Source of the DNA: Methylococcus sp. Mc7
GTDB taxonomy: Bacteria > Pseudomonadota > Gammaproteobacteria > Methylococcales > Methylococcaceae
Length of the DNA: 64,000 nucleotides
NCBI RefSeq assembly: GCF_019285515.1
Contig: NZ_CP079095.1
Location: 744,001 to 808,000 of the forward strand
Direction: 5' to 3'
Shown: positions 10,545-20,052 of the stretch, one piece after another
How positions within the stretch are numbered: position 1 is the first letter of the stretch
Layout: each line of letters begins with the position of its first letter
Program-made: the position numbers and the translations under genes
The notes under the pieces: generated by a model
The model's input: the letters and a program-made list of their open reading frames with translations, nothing else
Databases searched by the model: none
Told to the model about the DNA's origin: nothing

Positions 10545-11931
10545 CTTGCTGATCATCGAAGACGAGAAACTGCTCGGCTCGGAACTGGTCCGGCACTACG
10601 AACGGGCCGGCTGGGACGTCGATTGGGCCAAGACCTTGGCCGAGGCGCGCAACCTCTTCACCAAGAAAGCGGTGGATCCCCTGCTGGTGCTGTCCGACCG
10701 GAGCCTGCCGGACGGCAATGCGCTGGACCTGATGGAAGAGATGCGCGGCCAGGGCAACACTTCGGAATGGCTGCTGCTGACCGGCTACGGCAGCGTGCCG
10801 GATTCGGTCCGAGCGCTGCGTCTGGGCGCTTACGATTTCCTGGAGAAGCCCTGTGAACTCGAGCGCCTCGACCTGGTGGTCGCCAGCGCCACGCGTTCCG
10901 CCCAGGCGCAGCGCCGCCTGCTCGAACAGGCGCAGGAACGGCACCGCCGCTATTCGCCGGAAGCCTATGTCGGCCGCAGCGAAGCCGCGCAGCGGGTGCG
11001 CGACATGCTGGAGCGCCTCACCCGGGTGCCCTTCAGCGCCCTGATCATCGGCGGCGAGAGCGGCACCGGGAAGGGACTGGTCGCCCGCATCCTGCACTAT
11101 TCGGGCAAGCGCGCCCAGCACCCGCTGATCGAACTCAACTGCGCCGCCCTGCCCCACGACCTGCTCGAATCCGAGCTTTTCGGCCACGAGGCCGGCGCCT
11201 TCACCGGCGCCATCGGCCGCCACCGGGGTCTCATCGAGCAGGCCGACGGCGGCACCCTGTTCCTGGACGAGATCGGGGAAATGCACCTCGACCTGCAGGC
11301 CAAACTGCTCAAGGCCATCGAAGACCGCAAGATCCGCCGGTTGGGCTCGGAAAAGGAAATCAGCGTCGACGTCCAGATCCTGGCGGCCAGCAACCGCGAC
11401 CTGGAAGACATGGTGCGCAACGGCAGCTTCCGCGGCGACCTTTTTCACCGGCTGAGCGTCTTCCGGCTGCAACTGCCGCCGCTGCGCCAGGTCAAGCAGG
11501 ACCTGGACGAACTGGTGCCGTTGCTGATCGCGGAATTCAACGCCAAGGCCGGAAAGCAGGTGAAAGTCGTTCCCGACGACGCCTGGAGCCTGCTCCGGGC
11601 CTACGACTGGCCCGGCAACGTCCGTGAGCTGCGCAACGTCATCGAGCGCTGCGTGCTGTTCGCCGACGGCCCCGTATTCCCGGCGCAGTGGCTGCAACTG
11701 CCGGGACACGTCAACGCTCCGCCGCCTCCTTCAGCGGTGCCGCCGGGAACCGAGTGCATCGTGCTGCCCCTGGACGGCAGCATGGCGCTGGACGACATGG
11801 ACTGCTACATCATCCGCACCACGCTCGAACGCTATGGCGGCAACGTCACCGCCGCGGCCCGGGCGTTGGGTGCCACCCGCGAGACGCTGCGCTACCGCAT
11901 CCGCAAGTACGGTCTCAAGGAAACCGCCTGA
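10534..11931 (+). CDS. Sigma-54-dependent response regulator (NtrC family)
   Basis: 465 aa. The receiver domain is at 1-120 with phospho-acceptor Asp55 and Lys105. The AAA+ domain follows, with Walker A GESGTGK (174-180), the sigma-54 contact loop GAFTGA (221-226) and Walker B TLFLDEIG. A Fis-type helix-turn-helix occupies the end (GGNVTAAARALGATRETLRYRI). I chose ATG at 10534 because it matches the receiver start MAYSLLIIEDE and has GGAG upstream; it overlaps the kinase gene by 11 bases. Targets are unknown, but a candidate sigma-54 promoter lies 110 bases downstream. Confidence 0.92.
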   Translation: MAYSLLIIEDEKLLGSELVRHYERAGWDVDWAKTLAEARNLFTKKAVDPLLVLSDRSLPDGNALDLMEEMRGQGNTSEWLLLTGYGSVPDSVRALRLGAYDFLEKPCELERLDLVVASATRSAQAQRRLLEQAQERHRRYSPEAYVGRSEAAQRVRDMLERLTRVPFSALIIGGESGTGKGLVARILHYSGKRAQHPLIELNCAALPHDLLESELFGHEAGAFTGAIGRHRGLIEQADGGTLFLDEIGEMHLDLQAKLLKAIEDRKIRRLGSEKEISVDVQILAASNRDLEDMVRNGSFRGDLFHRLSVFRLQLPPLRQVKQDLDELVPLLIAEFNAKAGKQVKVVPDDAWSLLRAYDWPGNVRELRNVIERCVLFADGPVFPAQWLQLPGHVNAPPPPSAVPPGTECIVLPLDGSMALDDMDCYIIRTTLERYGGNVTAAARALGATRETLRYRIRKYGLKETA

Positions 11932-11944
11932 TCCGCCCGCGGCC

Positions 11945-11962
11945 TTGTCGGATTCCCGACAA
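11945..11962. promoter_or_regulatory. Palindrome, candidate NtrC-type enhancer site
   Basis: TTGTCGG at 11945-11951 and CCGACAA at 11956-11962 form a 7-bp perfect inverted repeat with a 4-base centre. It begins 14 bases after the regulator's stop and would lie about 110-125 bases upstream of the start point predicted from the sigma-54 promoter at 12045, a normal distance for an activator binding site. There is no T-run, so a terminator is less likely. Confidence 0.5.
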
Positions 11963-12044
11963 ATGGCCGCACGATTCGGGTGCGCAGGACATGCGGGGGC
12001 CAGCCCTGGTGCTTGCTATCTTTGATTTTCAAGGCCCGGCCGCG

Positions 12045-12061
12045 ACGGCACGGGATATGCT
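12045..12061 (+). promoter_or_regulatory. Candidate sigma-54 (-24/-12) promoter
   Basis: The sequence ACGGCACGGGATATGCT has GG at 12047-12048 and GC at 12059-12060, exactly 10 bases apart. It agrees with the consensus TGGCACG-N4-TTGCW at 10 of 12 fixed positions. It lies between the NtrC-type regulator and a small gene at 12130. Confidence 0.6.
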
Positions 12062-12129
12062 GGACACAGGACAAGGACCACCGCGCTACGGAACGGCTTC
12101 GACCTCACCGACGACCGGAGGACATGCCG

Positions 12130-12366
12130 ATGACCACGCCCATCGCGAGCCGCATGCACAAGGCCAAGACCTTCCTGATGCTATGGGGCAGCGGCTGGAA
12201 ACGCCGCAAACTCCCCTCAGCGACCTCGTACCGCATCGAATGGCAGGATCCCGCATCCGGCGCCTGGTACGGCGACCGGGCCGCCCTGCGCCTGCTGAAG
12301 GTCCAGGCCCTGGCACCCTATGACCGGCCGGAGTCAACCCGCGGGGGTTACTGCCGGCGCTTCTGA
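12130..12366 (+). CDS. Small hypothetical basic protein
   Basis: 78 aa, rich in Lys and Arg, with no signal peptide and no membrane segment. I do not recognise it. A GGAGG box at 12117-12121 is 8 bases from the ATG at 12130; an ATG at 12124 is too close to that box. The core WGSGWKRRKLPSATSYRIEW and the segment SGAWYGDRAALRLL look like a folded domain rather than random translation. It follows the candidate sigma-54 promoter. Its 3' end overlaps the convergent riboflavin gene by 33 bases. The coding call is moderate only. Confidence 0.5.
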   Translation: MTTPIASRMHKAKTFLMLWGSGWKRRKLPSATSYRIEWQDPASGAWYGDRAALRLLKVQALAPYDRPESTRGGYCRRF

Positions 12367-13548
12367 TGCCTCGGCGCGCAAGGGGCCGTACACGACCAGA
12401 TCGCGCCCCAGCGGCTGGCAGCCGCAATCGGCGATCCTGGCGGATTCCGGTCCGGTGCCGCCATTCCCGCTGCCGCCCCGGAACCGCGGCACCACGGTGA
12501 TCACACAGTAGTCCGCCAGCGCCCCATCGAGGAAACGGCCGGTCAAGCCGGCATCCCCCTCGACCAGGAGAGAACGCACCCCGAGGCCAAGGACGGCCGC
12601 CAGCACTGCAGCAAGGTCGGCTTCGCCCCGGGCATCGGCGGATACCGTGACGGCATCGCCGGCAGCCGTCGGCGTGCCGGCCACGGCGAACCTGACGGGG
12701 GCTTTCGAAGCGCCGCGCAAAGCGAGCCGCAGCTCCGGACCGGCCGCCGTCAGCACCCCCTCGTGAGCGGCCCGCAGGGCGCCGGACAGCTCGCACGCCT
12801 CAGGCCCTGCCGCCTGCGCTTCCCCCCCATCCAGACTCTGGACGCGGCTCAGCGTCACGAACGGCCGGCCTGGCGAAACCGGGCCTTCGACCAGTCGTTC
12901 GAACAGGGCATCGAGAAACGCAAAACGCGGACGTTTCCGCTCGAACGACAGCATATGCGACATTTTTTCGACCTTGGCCCGGAGATAACGGACGTTCTCC
13001 GGATGGCTGGGCGCCTCGATCGGCACCCGCGCGCCGATGGGGATACCGTAACGGCGCAGCTCGTCGAGCTTCTTGGGATTGTTGGTCATCAGCCGCACGC
13101 TCTTCACGCCGAGGTCGTCCAGCATGCGGGCCGCGACGTAATAATCGCGCTCATCGGCCTGATGGCCCAGGCGCAGATTGGCCTCCACCGTGTCCAGCCC
13201 CTCATCCTGCAGATTGTAGGCCCGTAGCTTCTGCACCAGACCGATGCCGCGGCCTTCCTGGCGCAGATACAGCAGCACCCCGCATTCCGCCTCGCCGATC
13301 GCGCTGAGCGCCAGCTCGAGCTGCTCGCCGCAATCGCAGCGGCGCGAACCGAACACGTCGCCGGTCAGGCATTCGGAATGGACACGGGCCAGCACTCCCT
13401 CCCGCCCCCGGACCTCGCCCTTCACCAAAGCCAGATGCTGCTTATCGTCCTGGGCGCCGCCGTAGCAATGGATGACGAAATCGCCGAAGCGGTTGGGAAG
13501 GCGGGTGCTGACGAGCTCGTGAACGACGGGGGAAGTCCGGGTTTTCAT
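12334..13548 (-). CDS. ribA: GTP cyclohydrolase II fused to a RibD reductase-like domain
   Basis: 404 aa. Residues 1 to about 200 are GTP cyclohydrolase II, with the zinc ligands in CLTGDVFGSRRCDC, the LRQEGRGIGL motif and LMTNNPKK. This enzyme opens GTP to the first riboflavin intermediate. Residues from about 215 on (RPFVTLSRVQSLDG, then LLVEGDAGLTGRFLDG) resemble the RibD C-terminal reductase domain, shortened and diverged. No RibB domain is present, so this is not the usual RibBA. I chose ATG at 13548 because it fits the RibA start; a TTG at 13617 has no ribosome site. Confidence 0.85.
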   Translation of the reverse strand: MKTRTSPVVHELVSTRLPNRFGDFVIHCYGGAQDDKQHLALVKGEVRGREGVLARVHSECLTGDVFGSRRCDCGEQLELALSAIGEAECGVLLYLRQEGRGIGLVQKLRAYNLQDEGLDTVEANLRLGHQADERDYYVAARMLDDLGVKSVRLMTNNPKKLDELRRYGIPIGARVPIEAPSHPENVRYLRAKVEKMSHMLSFERKRPRFAFLDALFERLVEGPVSPGRPFVTLSRVQSLDGGEAQAAGPEACELSGALRAAHEGVLTAAGPELRLALRGASKAPVRFAVAGTPTAAGDAVTVSADARGEADLAAVLAAVLGLGVRSLLVEGDAGLTGRFLDGALADYCVITVVPRFRGGSGNGGTGPESARIADCGCQPLGRDLVVYGPLRAEASEAPAVTPAG

Positions 13549-13676
13549 GCAGGCGGTGAATTCCGAGAGAGTGCGGCTGAACGGCCCCGGAACCGAAGTT
13601 CCGGGAAGCTCGCTCAAGGTGAAAATCTACGCTTATACACAAGTTTGGCAATGCATGCCAAGGGCGGAGCACGGGG

Positions 13677-15716
13677 TCAGCGTGCCGAGAGGATTTCATT
13701 CAGGGTGGCGAGGGAATCTGCCGGCGCTGCGCAGACCCGCCCCCGGCAGACATAGGCCAGCGGCCCGCGCGGACCCGGAACCCGTGCCGCCAGCGCCGGC
13801 GGCAGCCCGGCCGCATCGGCGGGAATGGCATAGACCAGGGCTTCGGGGGCGGCTTCGCGAGCCCTTGCGCGCCATTGCTCCAGCGCCTCGCCTTCGCCCC
13901 GCAGGATGATCAGCGGCGGCGGGGTGAGCCATTCCCGCGCCGCGTTCATCAAAGCGCCGTGGGCATTGGGGTACCTCGCCATCGCGCCGCGCGCCGCCCG
14001 CAAGCCCCGTTCGGCCGCATCGGCATAGCGCAGGTCCCCATTCAGGCCGGCGAGCCGGATCAGCGCGCGGATCGCGACGCCGTTGCCGGACGGCATGGAC
14101 TCGTCCATCCAGGGCTTGGGGCGCTGGATGAGCGCTTCGTGGTCGGCAGAGGTGAAGAAGAACCCGCCGTGTTCGGCATCCTCGAAACGCTCCAGCAGCC
14201 GGTCCGCCAGGTCGGACGCCCAGGCCAGGTCATCCGTGCACCAGCGCGTCTGCAGGAGCTCCAGCGTGGCGTCCAGCAGGAAGGCGTGATCGTCGAGATA
14301 GGCGTCGAACCGCGCCCGTCCGTCCTTGTAGACCGACATCAGCCGGCCATCGACGTCCATGGTCCGGCGCAGGAACCCGAAGGCCCGGTCCGCGGAGTCC
14401 TTGAAATCCTCCCGTCCCAGCAAACGCCCGGCCACGGTCATGCCCCGGATCATGAGGCCGTTCCATGCAGCGATGACCTTGTCGTCCCTGCCCGGCCGGA
14501 CCCGCAGCCCCCTCGCCTGACGCAGGCAAGCCCTGGCCGATTCGAGGAGCCCGGCCACCTCGTCGCCGGCCTTCCCGGAATCCGCCGCAACGGCTTCCAG
14601 GGACCGGACAATGCGCAAATGCCAACGGCTTTCGAAGTTCGGGGGCTCGTCCAGGCCATAACGGCGGGAAAACACCGCGTACTCGTCCGCGGTGAGCAGC
14701 GCCTGAACCTCCCGGCGATCCCAGACGTAGAACCTGCCCTCCCCGCCCTCCGAATCCGCGTCGAGAGCCGCGTAATAGCCGCCCTCCGGGGACTGCATCT
14801 CGCGGATCACCCACTCGGCGGTTCCGATCGCGACGGCGGCATAGGCCGGATCGCCGGTGTGCGCCGCCATCCTGGCATACAGCTCGAGCAACGGTCCGTT
14901 GTCGTAGAGCATCTTCTCGAAATGGGGAATCTCCCAGCGTTCGTCCACCGAATAGCGGGCGAAGCCGCCGCCGAGATGATCGTAGATGCCGCCCCGGGCC
15001 ATGCCGTCGAGCGTCGTGCGAAGCATCTCGAAACCCTCGCCGTCCGAGCACAGCAGGAATTCGAGGTCGCCCGTGTGGGGAAACTTGGGCGCGCCGCCGA
15101 ACCCGCCGTGAACGGGATCGAAATTGGTCCGAAGCGCCTGCTTCGCACGCGCCAACAGTTCGGCATCCGGCGGCATGGTGCCGCGGTCTTCGCGACCCAT
15201 GGCCTCCAGGGCCTCGCGCAACACCTGGCCGTTCCGGGCCAGGTCACCCCGGTGCTCCGCATAGAAGGCGGCCAACTGGTGCAGCACGGACACGAAAGCC
15301 GGCATGTCGTAGCGCGGTTCCTTGGGAAAATAGGTGCCGGTGAAGAAAGGCACCAGATCGTGCGGGTTCAGGCACACCGTGAGCGGCCAGCCCCCGCCGC
15401 GGCGCGAGAGCATCTGGTGGACGGTCTGGTAGATGCGGTCGAGATCGGGCCGCTCCTCCCGGTCCACCTTGACGTTGACGAACAGCCGGTTCATGACTTC
15501 CGCCGTCGCCTCGTCCTCGAACGATTCATGCGCCATGACGTGGCACCAGTGGCAGGCGGAATAGCCGATGGAAAGCAGGATCGGCCGGTCGGAACGGCGG
15601 GCTTCTTCCAACGCCTCCGGCCCCCAGGGATACCAGTCCACCGGATTGTGCGCATGCTGCAGCAGGTAGGGACTGGTCTCGCCTGCCAGGCGGTTGGAAC
15701 GCTGTGGGTCGAGCAT
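13677..15716 (-). CDS. YyaL/DUF255 family thioredoxin-domain protein
   Basis: 679 aa. The N-terminus from [20 protein letters not shown] to the SACHWCHVM motif is the thioredoxin-like DUF255 domain. The rest is an alpha/alpha-barrel of the glycosidase type ([35 protein letters not shown]). The family (YyaL, human SPATA20) has no firmly established reaction. I chose ATG at 15716, the family's start; the frame is open about 165 bases further upstream, but that part has no similarity. It is followed by ribA on the same strand after 128 bases. The 267 bases upstream, up to oadB, show no gene. Confidence 0.85.
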   Translation of the reverse strand: MLDPQRSNRLAGETSPYLLQHAHNPVDWYPWGPEALEEARRSDRPILLSIGYSACHWCHVMAHESFEDEATAEVMNRLFVNVKVDREERPDLDRIYQTVHQMLSRRGGGWPLTVCLNPHDLVPFFTGTYFPKEPRYDMPAFVSVLHQLAAFYAEHRGDLARNGQVLREALEAMGREDRGTMPPDAELLARAKQALRTNFDPVHGGFGGAPKFPHTGDLEFLLCSDGEGFEMLRTTLDGMARGGIYDHLGGGFARYSVDERWEIPHFEKMLYDNGPLLELYARMAAHTGDPAYAAVAIGTAEWVIREMQSPEGGYYAALDADSEGGEGRFYVWDRREVQALLTADEYAVFSRRYGLDEPPNFESRWHLRIVRSLEAVAADSGKAGDEVAGLLESARACLRQARGLRVRPGRDDKVIAAWNGLMIRGMTVAGRLLGREDFKDSADRAFGFLRRTMDVDGRLMSVYKDGRARFDAYLDDHAFLLDATLELLQTRWCTDDLAWASDLADRLLERFEDAEHGGFFFTSADHEALIQRPKPWMDESMPSGNGVAIRALIRLAGLNGDLRYADAAERGLRAARGAMARYPNAHGALMNAAREWLTPPPLIILRGEGEALEQWRARAREAAPEALVYAIPADAAGLPPALAARVPGPRGPLAYVCRGRVCAAPADSLATLNEILSAR

Positions 15717-15983
15717 GCTCGGGCGGCTTCTCGGAAGGGGGATACGGCCCAGTGTACCAGTTCCCCCGCATTTCCGAGTATCCCGCTGGGATTCAAAGGT
15801 CTGTTTCCGACCCTCGGCGAGGCGCGGCAGATCGAACCGGACGATCTCCTGCAAAGCCTTGGCGCCGAAAGGTGCCGGCAAAGGCGATCGCCATCACAGC
15901 CCCGGAGCGGCGCGCGATTTTGGGGGTTTCCAGCAGAGAACGGTTCGGACGGATTATCCTAAGCCGGCTAGTCCGACTTGGGA

Positions 15984-17111
15984 TTATTGCACCAGCGCCA
16001 GCAACACGCCCGCCGCCACGGCGGAGCCGATGACGCCGGCCACGTTCGGGCCCATGGCGTGCATCAGGAGGAAGTTGTGGGGATTGCCCTCCTGGCCCAC
16101 CTTGTTGGCCACCCGCGCCGACATCGGGACGGCGGAAACGCCGGCCGCGCCGATCAGGGGATTGATCTTGTGGTGAGTAAAGCGGTTCATGAGCTTCGCC
16201 ATCAGCACCCCGGAGGCCGTGCCGAAACCGAAGGCGATCGCGCCGAGCACGAGGATTCCCAAGGTCTCCGGGCGGAGGAAGGCATTGGCGCTCAGCTTGG
16301 AACCGACCGATAGCCCCAGGAAGATGGTAACGATGTTGATCAGTTCATTCTGGGACGTTTTGCTCAGCCGTTCGACCACACCGCATTCGCGCATCAGGTT
16401 GCCCAGGCAGAACATGCCGATCAAAGGCGCTGCCGATGGCAGCAGCAAAGCGGTCAGGATCAGCAGCACCACCGGGAAAATGATTTTCTCCGTCTTGCCG
16501 ACCACGCGCAGTTGCGACATTTCGATCAGGCGCTCCTCCGGCGTGGTCAGGGCGCGCATGATGGGGGGCTGGATCAACGGCACGAGGGCCATATAGGAAT
16601 AGGCCGCGACGGCGATGGCGCCGAGCAGGTCCGGTGCGAGCCTGGAGGCCACGTAGATGGCGGTCGGGCCGTCGGCGCCGCCGATGATGGCGATGGCGGC
16701 CGCATCCCTGAAGCTGAACTGCAGGCCGGGCACCAGGTTCAGCGCCAGCGCGCCGAACAGGGTGCCGAAGATGCCGAACTGTGCGGCCGCCCCCAGCAGC
16801 AGGGTCTTGGGGTTGGCCAGCATGGGACCGAAATCGGTCATGGCCCCCACACCCATGAAGATCAGCAGCGGGAATATCCCGGACTTGATGCCGAAATACA
16901 GATACGAGAGCAGCCCGCCCTCTTCAGCGATACCGGCCACCGGAATGTTGCTGAGCACCGCGCCGAAGCCGATGGGAAGCAGCAGCAAAGGCTCGAAGCC
17001 TTTGCGGATGGCGAGGTAGATGAGCAGGAACCCCACCGTCATCATGACGACTTGTCCCCACTGGAAGTTGGACAGGCCGGTGCTGCCCCACAATTCGACG
17101 AATCCGTTCAT
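15984..17111 (-). CDS. oadB: Sodium-pumping oxaloacetate decarboxylase, beta subunit
   Basis: 375 aa, an integral membrane protein with about nine to eleven helices. Motifs typical of OadB/GcdB are [34 protein letters not shown] (with the coupling Asp) and the C-terminal [18 protein letters not shown]. It decarboxylates carboxybiotin and exports Na+. I chose ATG at 17111, 13 bases after the end of oadA. The order on the minus strand is oadG-oadA-oadB, a complete three-subunit pump. Confidence 0.93.
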   Translation of the reverse strand: MNGFVELWGSTGLSNFQWGQVVMMTVGFLLIYLAIRKGFEPLLLLPIGFGAVLSNIPVAGIAEEGGLLSYLYFGIKSGIFPLLIFMGVGAMTDFGPMLANPKTLLLGAAAQFGIFGTLFGALALNLVPGLQFSFRDAAAIAIIGGADGPTAIYVASRLAPDLLGAIAVAAYSYMALVPLIQPPIMRALTTPEERLIEMSQLRVVGKTEKIIFPVVLLILTALLLPSAAPLIGMFCLGNLMRECGVVERLSKTSQNELINIVTIFLGLSVGSKLSANAFLRPETLGILVLGAIAFGFGTASGVLMAKLMNRFTHHKINPLIGAAGVSAVPMSARVANKVGQEGNPHNFLLMHAMGPNVAGVIGSAVAAGVLLALVQ

Positions 17112-17124
17112 GGATCGGCCTGCC

Positions 17125-18921
17125 TCAGCCCAGCGTGACCAGCACGTCGCCGGTATTGACGGTATCGCCCGGCTTGACGGCGATACCAACCACGACGCCG
17201 CCGCTGCGCGCCCTCACTTCGGTCTCCATTTTCATGGCCTCCATGACGACGACGACCTGGCCCTCGGCCACTTTCTGCCCTTCCGTGACGTTGATCCGCA
17301 GCACGTGTCCCGCCATCGGCGCGCTGACCGACTCGCTGACGGCCCGCGCGGCGAGGATCTGCGCCGCCGCGGACGGCGAAGCGGCGCCGGCCGCCGGATT
17401 GATCGCCCCGATGGCGCCGCCCGGCGCCACCTCGACCTGATAACTGCGGCCATTGACCGTGACGGTGTAGAGCCTGGCGCCATCGGGCGCCACCGCCTCG
17501 CCGGTGACCTCGGCCACGGGTGCTGCGGGCTCTGCGCCGGGGGCAGGCTCGAAGGCCGCCGGATTGCCCCGGTTCTGCAGGAAACGCCAGCCGACCTGGG
17601 GGAACAGGGCGTAGGTCAGCACATCCTCGACCTGCGGGGAGGACAGCTTCACCCCGTGCTCCTTGGCCAGGCGCTTCAATTCGTCGGTCAGCCTCTTCAG
17701 TTCAGGCTCGAGCAGATCGGCGGGACGGCAGGTGATGGGCTCGTCACCCTTCAGCACCCGGGCCTGCAATTCGGCGTTGACGGGCGCCGGGGTGGCGCCG
17801 TATTCGCCCCGCAGGACGCCCGCGGTCTCCTTGGTGACGGTCTTGTAGCGCTCGCCGGCGAGCACGTTGAGGACGGCCTGGGTGCCGACGATCTGCGAGG
17901 TCGGCGTGACCAGCGGGATGAAGCCCAGATCCTCGCGGACCTTGGGAATCTCCCGCATCACCTCGTCGAAGCGCTCCAGCGCCCCCTGCTCCTTGAGCTG
18001 GCTTTCCATGTTGGTGAGCATCCCCCCCGGCACCTGGGCCACCAGAATGCGGCTGTCGACACCTTTCAGGCTGCCCTCGAACTTGGCGTACTTTTTCCGG
18101 ACCTCGCGGAAATAGGCCGCGATCTCCTCCAGCAGATGGATGTCGAGGCCGGTATCGCGCTCGCGTCCCTGGAAGATCGCCACGACCGCCTCGGTGGGGC
18201 TGTGGCCGTAGGTCATGCTCATGGACGAAATCGCCGTGTCGACGTTGTCGATGCCGGCCTCGACCGCCTTCACGATGGCGGCCGTGCTCAAGCCCGTGGT
18301 CGCATGACATTGCATGTGGATCGGCACGCCGACCTCCTGCTTGAGGCGTCCGACCAGTTCCTCGGCGACATAAGGCTTGAGGAGGCCCGCCATGTCCTTG
18401 ATGCAGATCGAATGGGCGCCCATGTCCTCCAGGCGCTTGGACAGATCGACCCACATGTCGACCGTGTGCACGGGGCTCACGGTATACGAAATCGTGCCCT
18501 GGGCGTGCTTGCCCACGGCGATGGTCGCGCGGATGGCCTTTTCGAAGTTGCGGAGGTCGTTGAGCGCATCGAAGATGCGGAACACGTCGACGCCGTTTTC
18601 GGCCGAGCGCTCCACGAATTTCTCCACCACGTCGTCCGCATAGTGGCGATAGCCCAGCAGGTTCTGGCCCCGCAGCAACATCTGCAGACGGGTGTTCGGC
18701 AAAGCCTTCTTCAGCGTCCGCAGGCGCACCCAAGGGTCTTCGCCCAGATAGCGGATGCAGGCATCGAAGGTCGCACCGCCCCAAGCCTCCAGGGACCAGA
18801 ATCCGACCTTGTCCAGCTTGGGACAGATCGGCAGCATGTCCTCAAGACGAACGCGGGTGGCCAGGAGGGACTGATGTGCATCGCGCAGGACGACGTCAGT
18901 GATGCCCAAGGGGGTTGCCAT
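17125..18921 (-). CDS. oadA: Oxaloacetate decarboxylase, alpha subunit (biotin protein)
   Basis: 598 aa. The N-terminal carboxyltransferase domain ([13 protein letters not shown], with metal and substrate residues in [10 protein letters not shown]) is followed by a conserved linker domain. An Ala/Pro-rich hinge leads to a biotinyl domain with EAMKM, whose biotin lysine is K564. The subunit transfers CO2 from oxaloacetate to biotin, and the beta subunit then releases it with Na+ export. It lies 23 bases after oadG and 13 bases before oadB, so it is one operon. A pyruvate carboxylase B-subunit reading is possible from this gene alone, but not with oadB and oadG beside it. Confidence 0.94.
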   Translation of the reverse strand: MATPLGITDVVLRDAHQSLLATRVRLEDMLPICPKLDKVGFWSLEAWGGATFDACIRYLGEDPWVRLRTLKKALPNTRLQMLLRGQNLLGYRHYADDVVEKFVERSAENGVDVFRIFDALNDLRNFEKAIRATIAVGKHAQGTISYTVSPVHTVDMWVDLSKRLEDMGAHSICIKDMAGLLKPYVAEELVGRLKQEVGVPIHMQCHATTGLSTAAIVKAVEAGIDNVDTAISSMSMTYGHSPTEAVVAIFQGRERDTGLDIHLLEEIAAYFREVRKKYAKFEGSLKGVDSRILVAQVPGGMLTNMESQLKEQGALERFDEVMREIPKVREDLGFIPLVTPTSQIVGTQAVLNVLAGERYKTVTKETAGVLRGEYGATPAPVNAELQARVLKGDEPITCRPADLLEPELKRLTDELKRLAKEHGVKLSSPQVEDVLTYALFPQVGWRFLQNRGNPAAFEPAPGAEPAAPVAEVTGEAVAPDGARLYTVTVNGRSYQVEVAPGGAIGAINPAAGAASPSAAAQILAARAVSESVSAPMAGHVLRINVTEGQKVAEGQVVVVMEAMKMETEVRARSGGVVVGIAVKPGDTVNTGDVLVTLG

Positions 18922-18944
18922 GCAAAAACTCCTTAGAATGTGCC

Positions 18945-19202
18945 TTACTTGTTCTGGTAGCGGTGGATCGCAGCCGTGATGGCGGCGACGATCTCCGCCT
19001 CGTCCTCACCCCCGGCGCTCCTGACGGGCACGGCGCTCACGGGCTTCAGGGCGACCGGCTCCTCCGGCGAATAACGGCCGATCAGCCGCGAAGACGTGTG
19101 GATGACCCCCACCAGCAGAGCCAGAAACAGGAACACGATGGTCATGCCGATGAGCATGAGCCTGCTCCCGGCCAGCAAGAGCTCTGGGATCGACGATTCC
19201 AT
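18945..19202 (-). CDS. oadG: Oxaloacetate decarboxylase, gamma subunit
   Basis: 85 aa. A single membrane helix (residues 14-37, [19 protein letters not shown]) and a cytosolic tail ending in [15 protein letters not shown] fit OadG, which anchors the alpha subunit to the membrane complex and assists zinc binding. It is the first gene of the oadGAB operon. Confidence 0.88.
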   Translation of the reverse strand: MESSIPELLLAGSRLMLIGMTIVFLFLALLVGVIHTSSRLIGRYSPEEPVALKPVSAVPVRSAGGEDEAEIVAAITAAIHRYQNK

Positions 19203-19329
19203 GCGGGAAATTTCAGGTTAGCGACAAAACGCCGGAATGATAAAGCGCTCCGGCGGGAAAGTCGAACCGCGGCGCGGCGGCCCCTCCCCCACGGCGCACA
19301 TTCGGGATTGGCGGAAGGAGTTTTTCGCG

Positions 19330-19623
19330 CTAACGGTTGAGTTGAAGCATGTTCTGGTCGTCCCTCGAACCGCGCTGTTCCTCGTGACGCTGCTGCGGCT
19401 CCTTCGGCTTGAGCGTCAGCTTCGCGATGCCGGTCCAACTGGCCATGAACATCAGCATCGCGATCGTCGACACCGTCACCGCCGCCATCAGCCGATCCGG
19501 ACTTTTGGCCCAGAACAGCACCCACTTGGGCTTGATCAGGCTGATGATTATGCCGATCACGAAAAAGGCGGCGGCGAACGCCACCAGAATTCTTAAAATC
19601 ATCACTTTGGTAGCCAGATCCAT
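19330..19623 (-). CDS. Small membrane protein, function unknown
   Basis: 97 aa. Two hydrophobic helices, about 9-29 (ILVAFAAAFFVIGIIISLI) and 44-66, are followed by a charged Gln/Arg-rich tail. ATG at 19623. It precedes oadG by 127 bases on the same strand and might belong to the same transcript. I do not recognise the family. The regular helix pattern and lack of coding on the other strand support a real gene. Confidence 0.6.
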   Translation of the reverse strand: MDLATKVMILRILVAFAAAFFVIGIIISLIKPKWVLFWAKSPDRLMAAVTVSTIAMLMFMASWTGIAKLTLKPKEPQQRHEEQRGSRDDQNMLQLNR

Positions 19624-20052
19624 GCGCTCGTCCTCGAAACGAGTAAACGGGGAAAAGCGCGATTAAACCGGATTCGATGAATCCGCGCCACTCGCCGCCC
19701 GTGACGCCGGGGTTCAACGCTCGGCGCAGAATTCGAAACGGGCCGCTCCGCTCGTCCAGGCTGCGGACGGAAAGCCCTCTTATCCGATTCATCCGTATGA
19801 CCTGCGTAGGAACGAGATGTCATCCGGCCCCCACCGGCTGACGATGCCGACAGGACAAAGCCGGTGCCAAGCCGCCGGAGCCCTTGCAATCCGGGCGCTG
19901 CAGCGGCTCAACGGGCCAGGGGAACGGAATTTTCGACGCTCCGAGGCAACGGGAATCGGGGATTGACACCCGAGTAAGGAACTAGGAAATTAGCCGGGAG
20001 CGCGTCAGCTGGTAAAATCGGCCGGTTGACTCCCAATCTTTTCAGGTAACGC
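19624..20052. other. Intergenic region upstream of ispG
   Basis: 429 bases without a convincing gene between two divergent genes. The right part holds a TTGACA at 19963-19968 and an extended -10 (TGGTAAAAT) at 20010-20018, either of which may start the ispG transcript. The left part shows nothing I can name. Confidence 0.4.
20010..20018 (+). promoter_or_regulatory. ispG: Extended -10 promoter element of ispG
   Basis: TGGTAAAAT is a TGn-extended -10 box 35 bases before the ATG. The matching -35 (TTAGCC at 19990) is poor, as is usual for extended -10 promoters. Confidence 0.4.

Noticed and set aside
13875-15962. 695-codon plus-strand frame opposite the YyaL-type gene
   Set aside because: Low-complexity His/Arg/Gln-rich translation with no domain; the minus strand encodes a recognisable DUF255 protein.
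17020-18936. 638-codon plus-strand frame opposite oadA
   Set aside because: Same kind of GC-driven shadow; oadA is certain.
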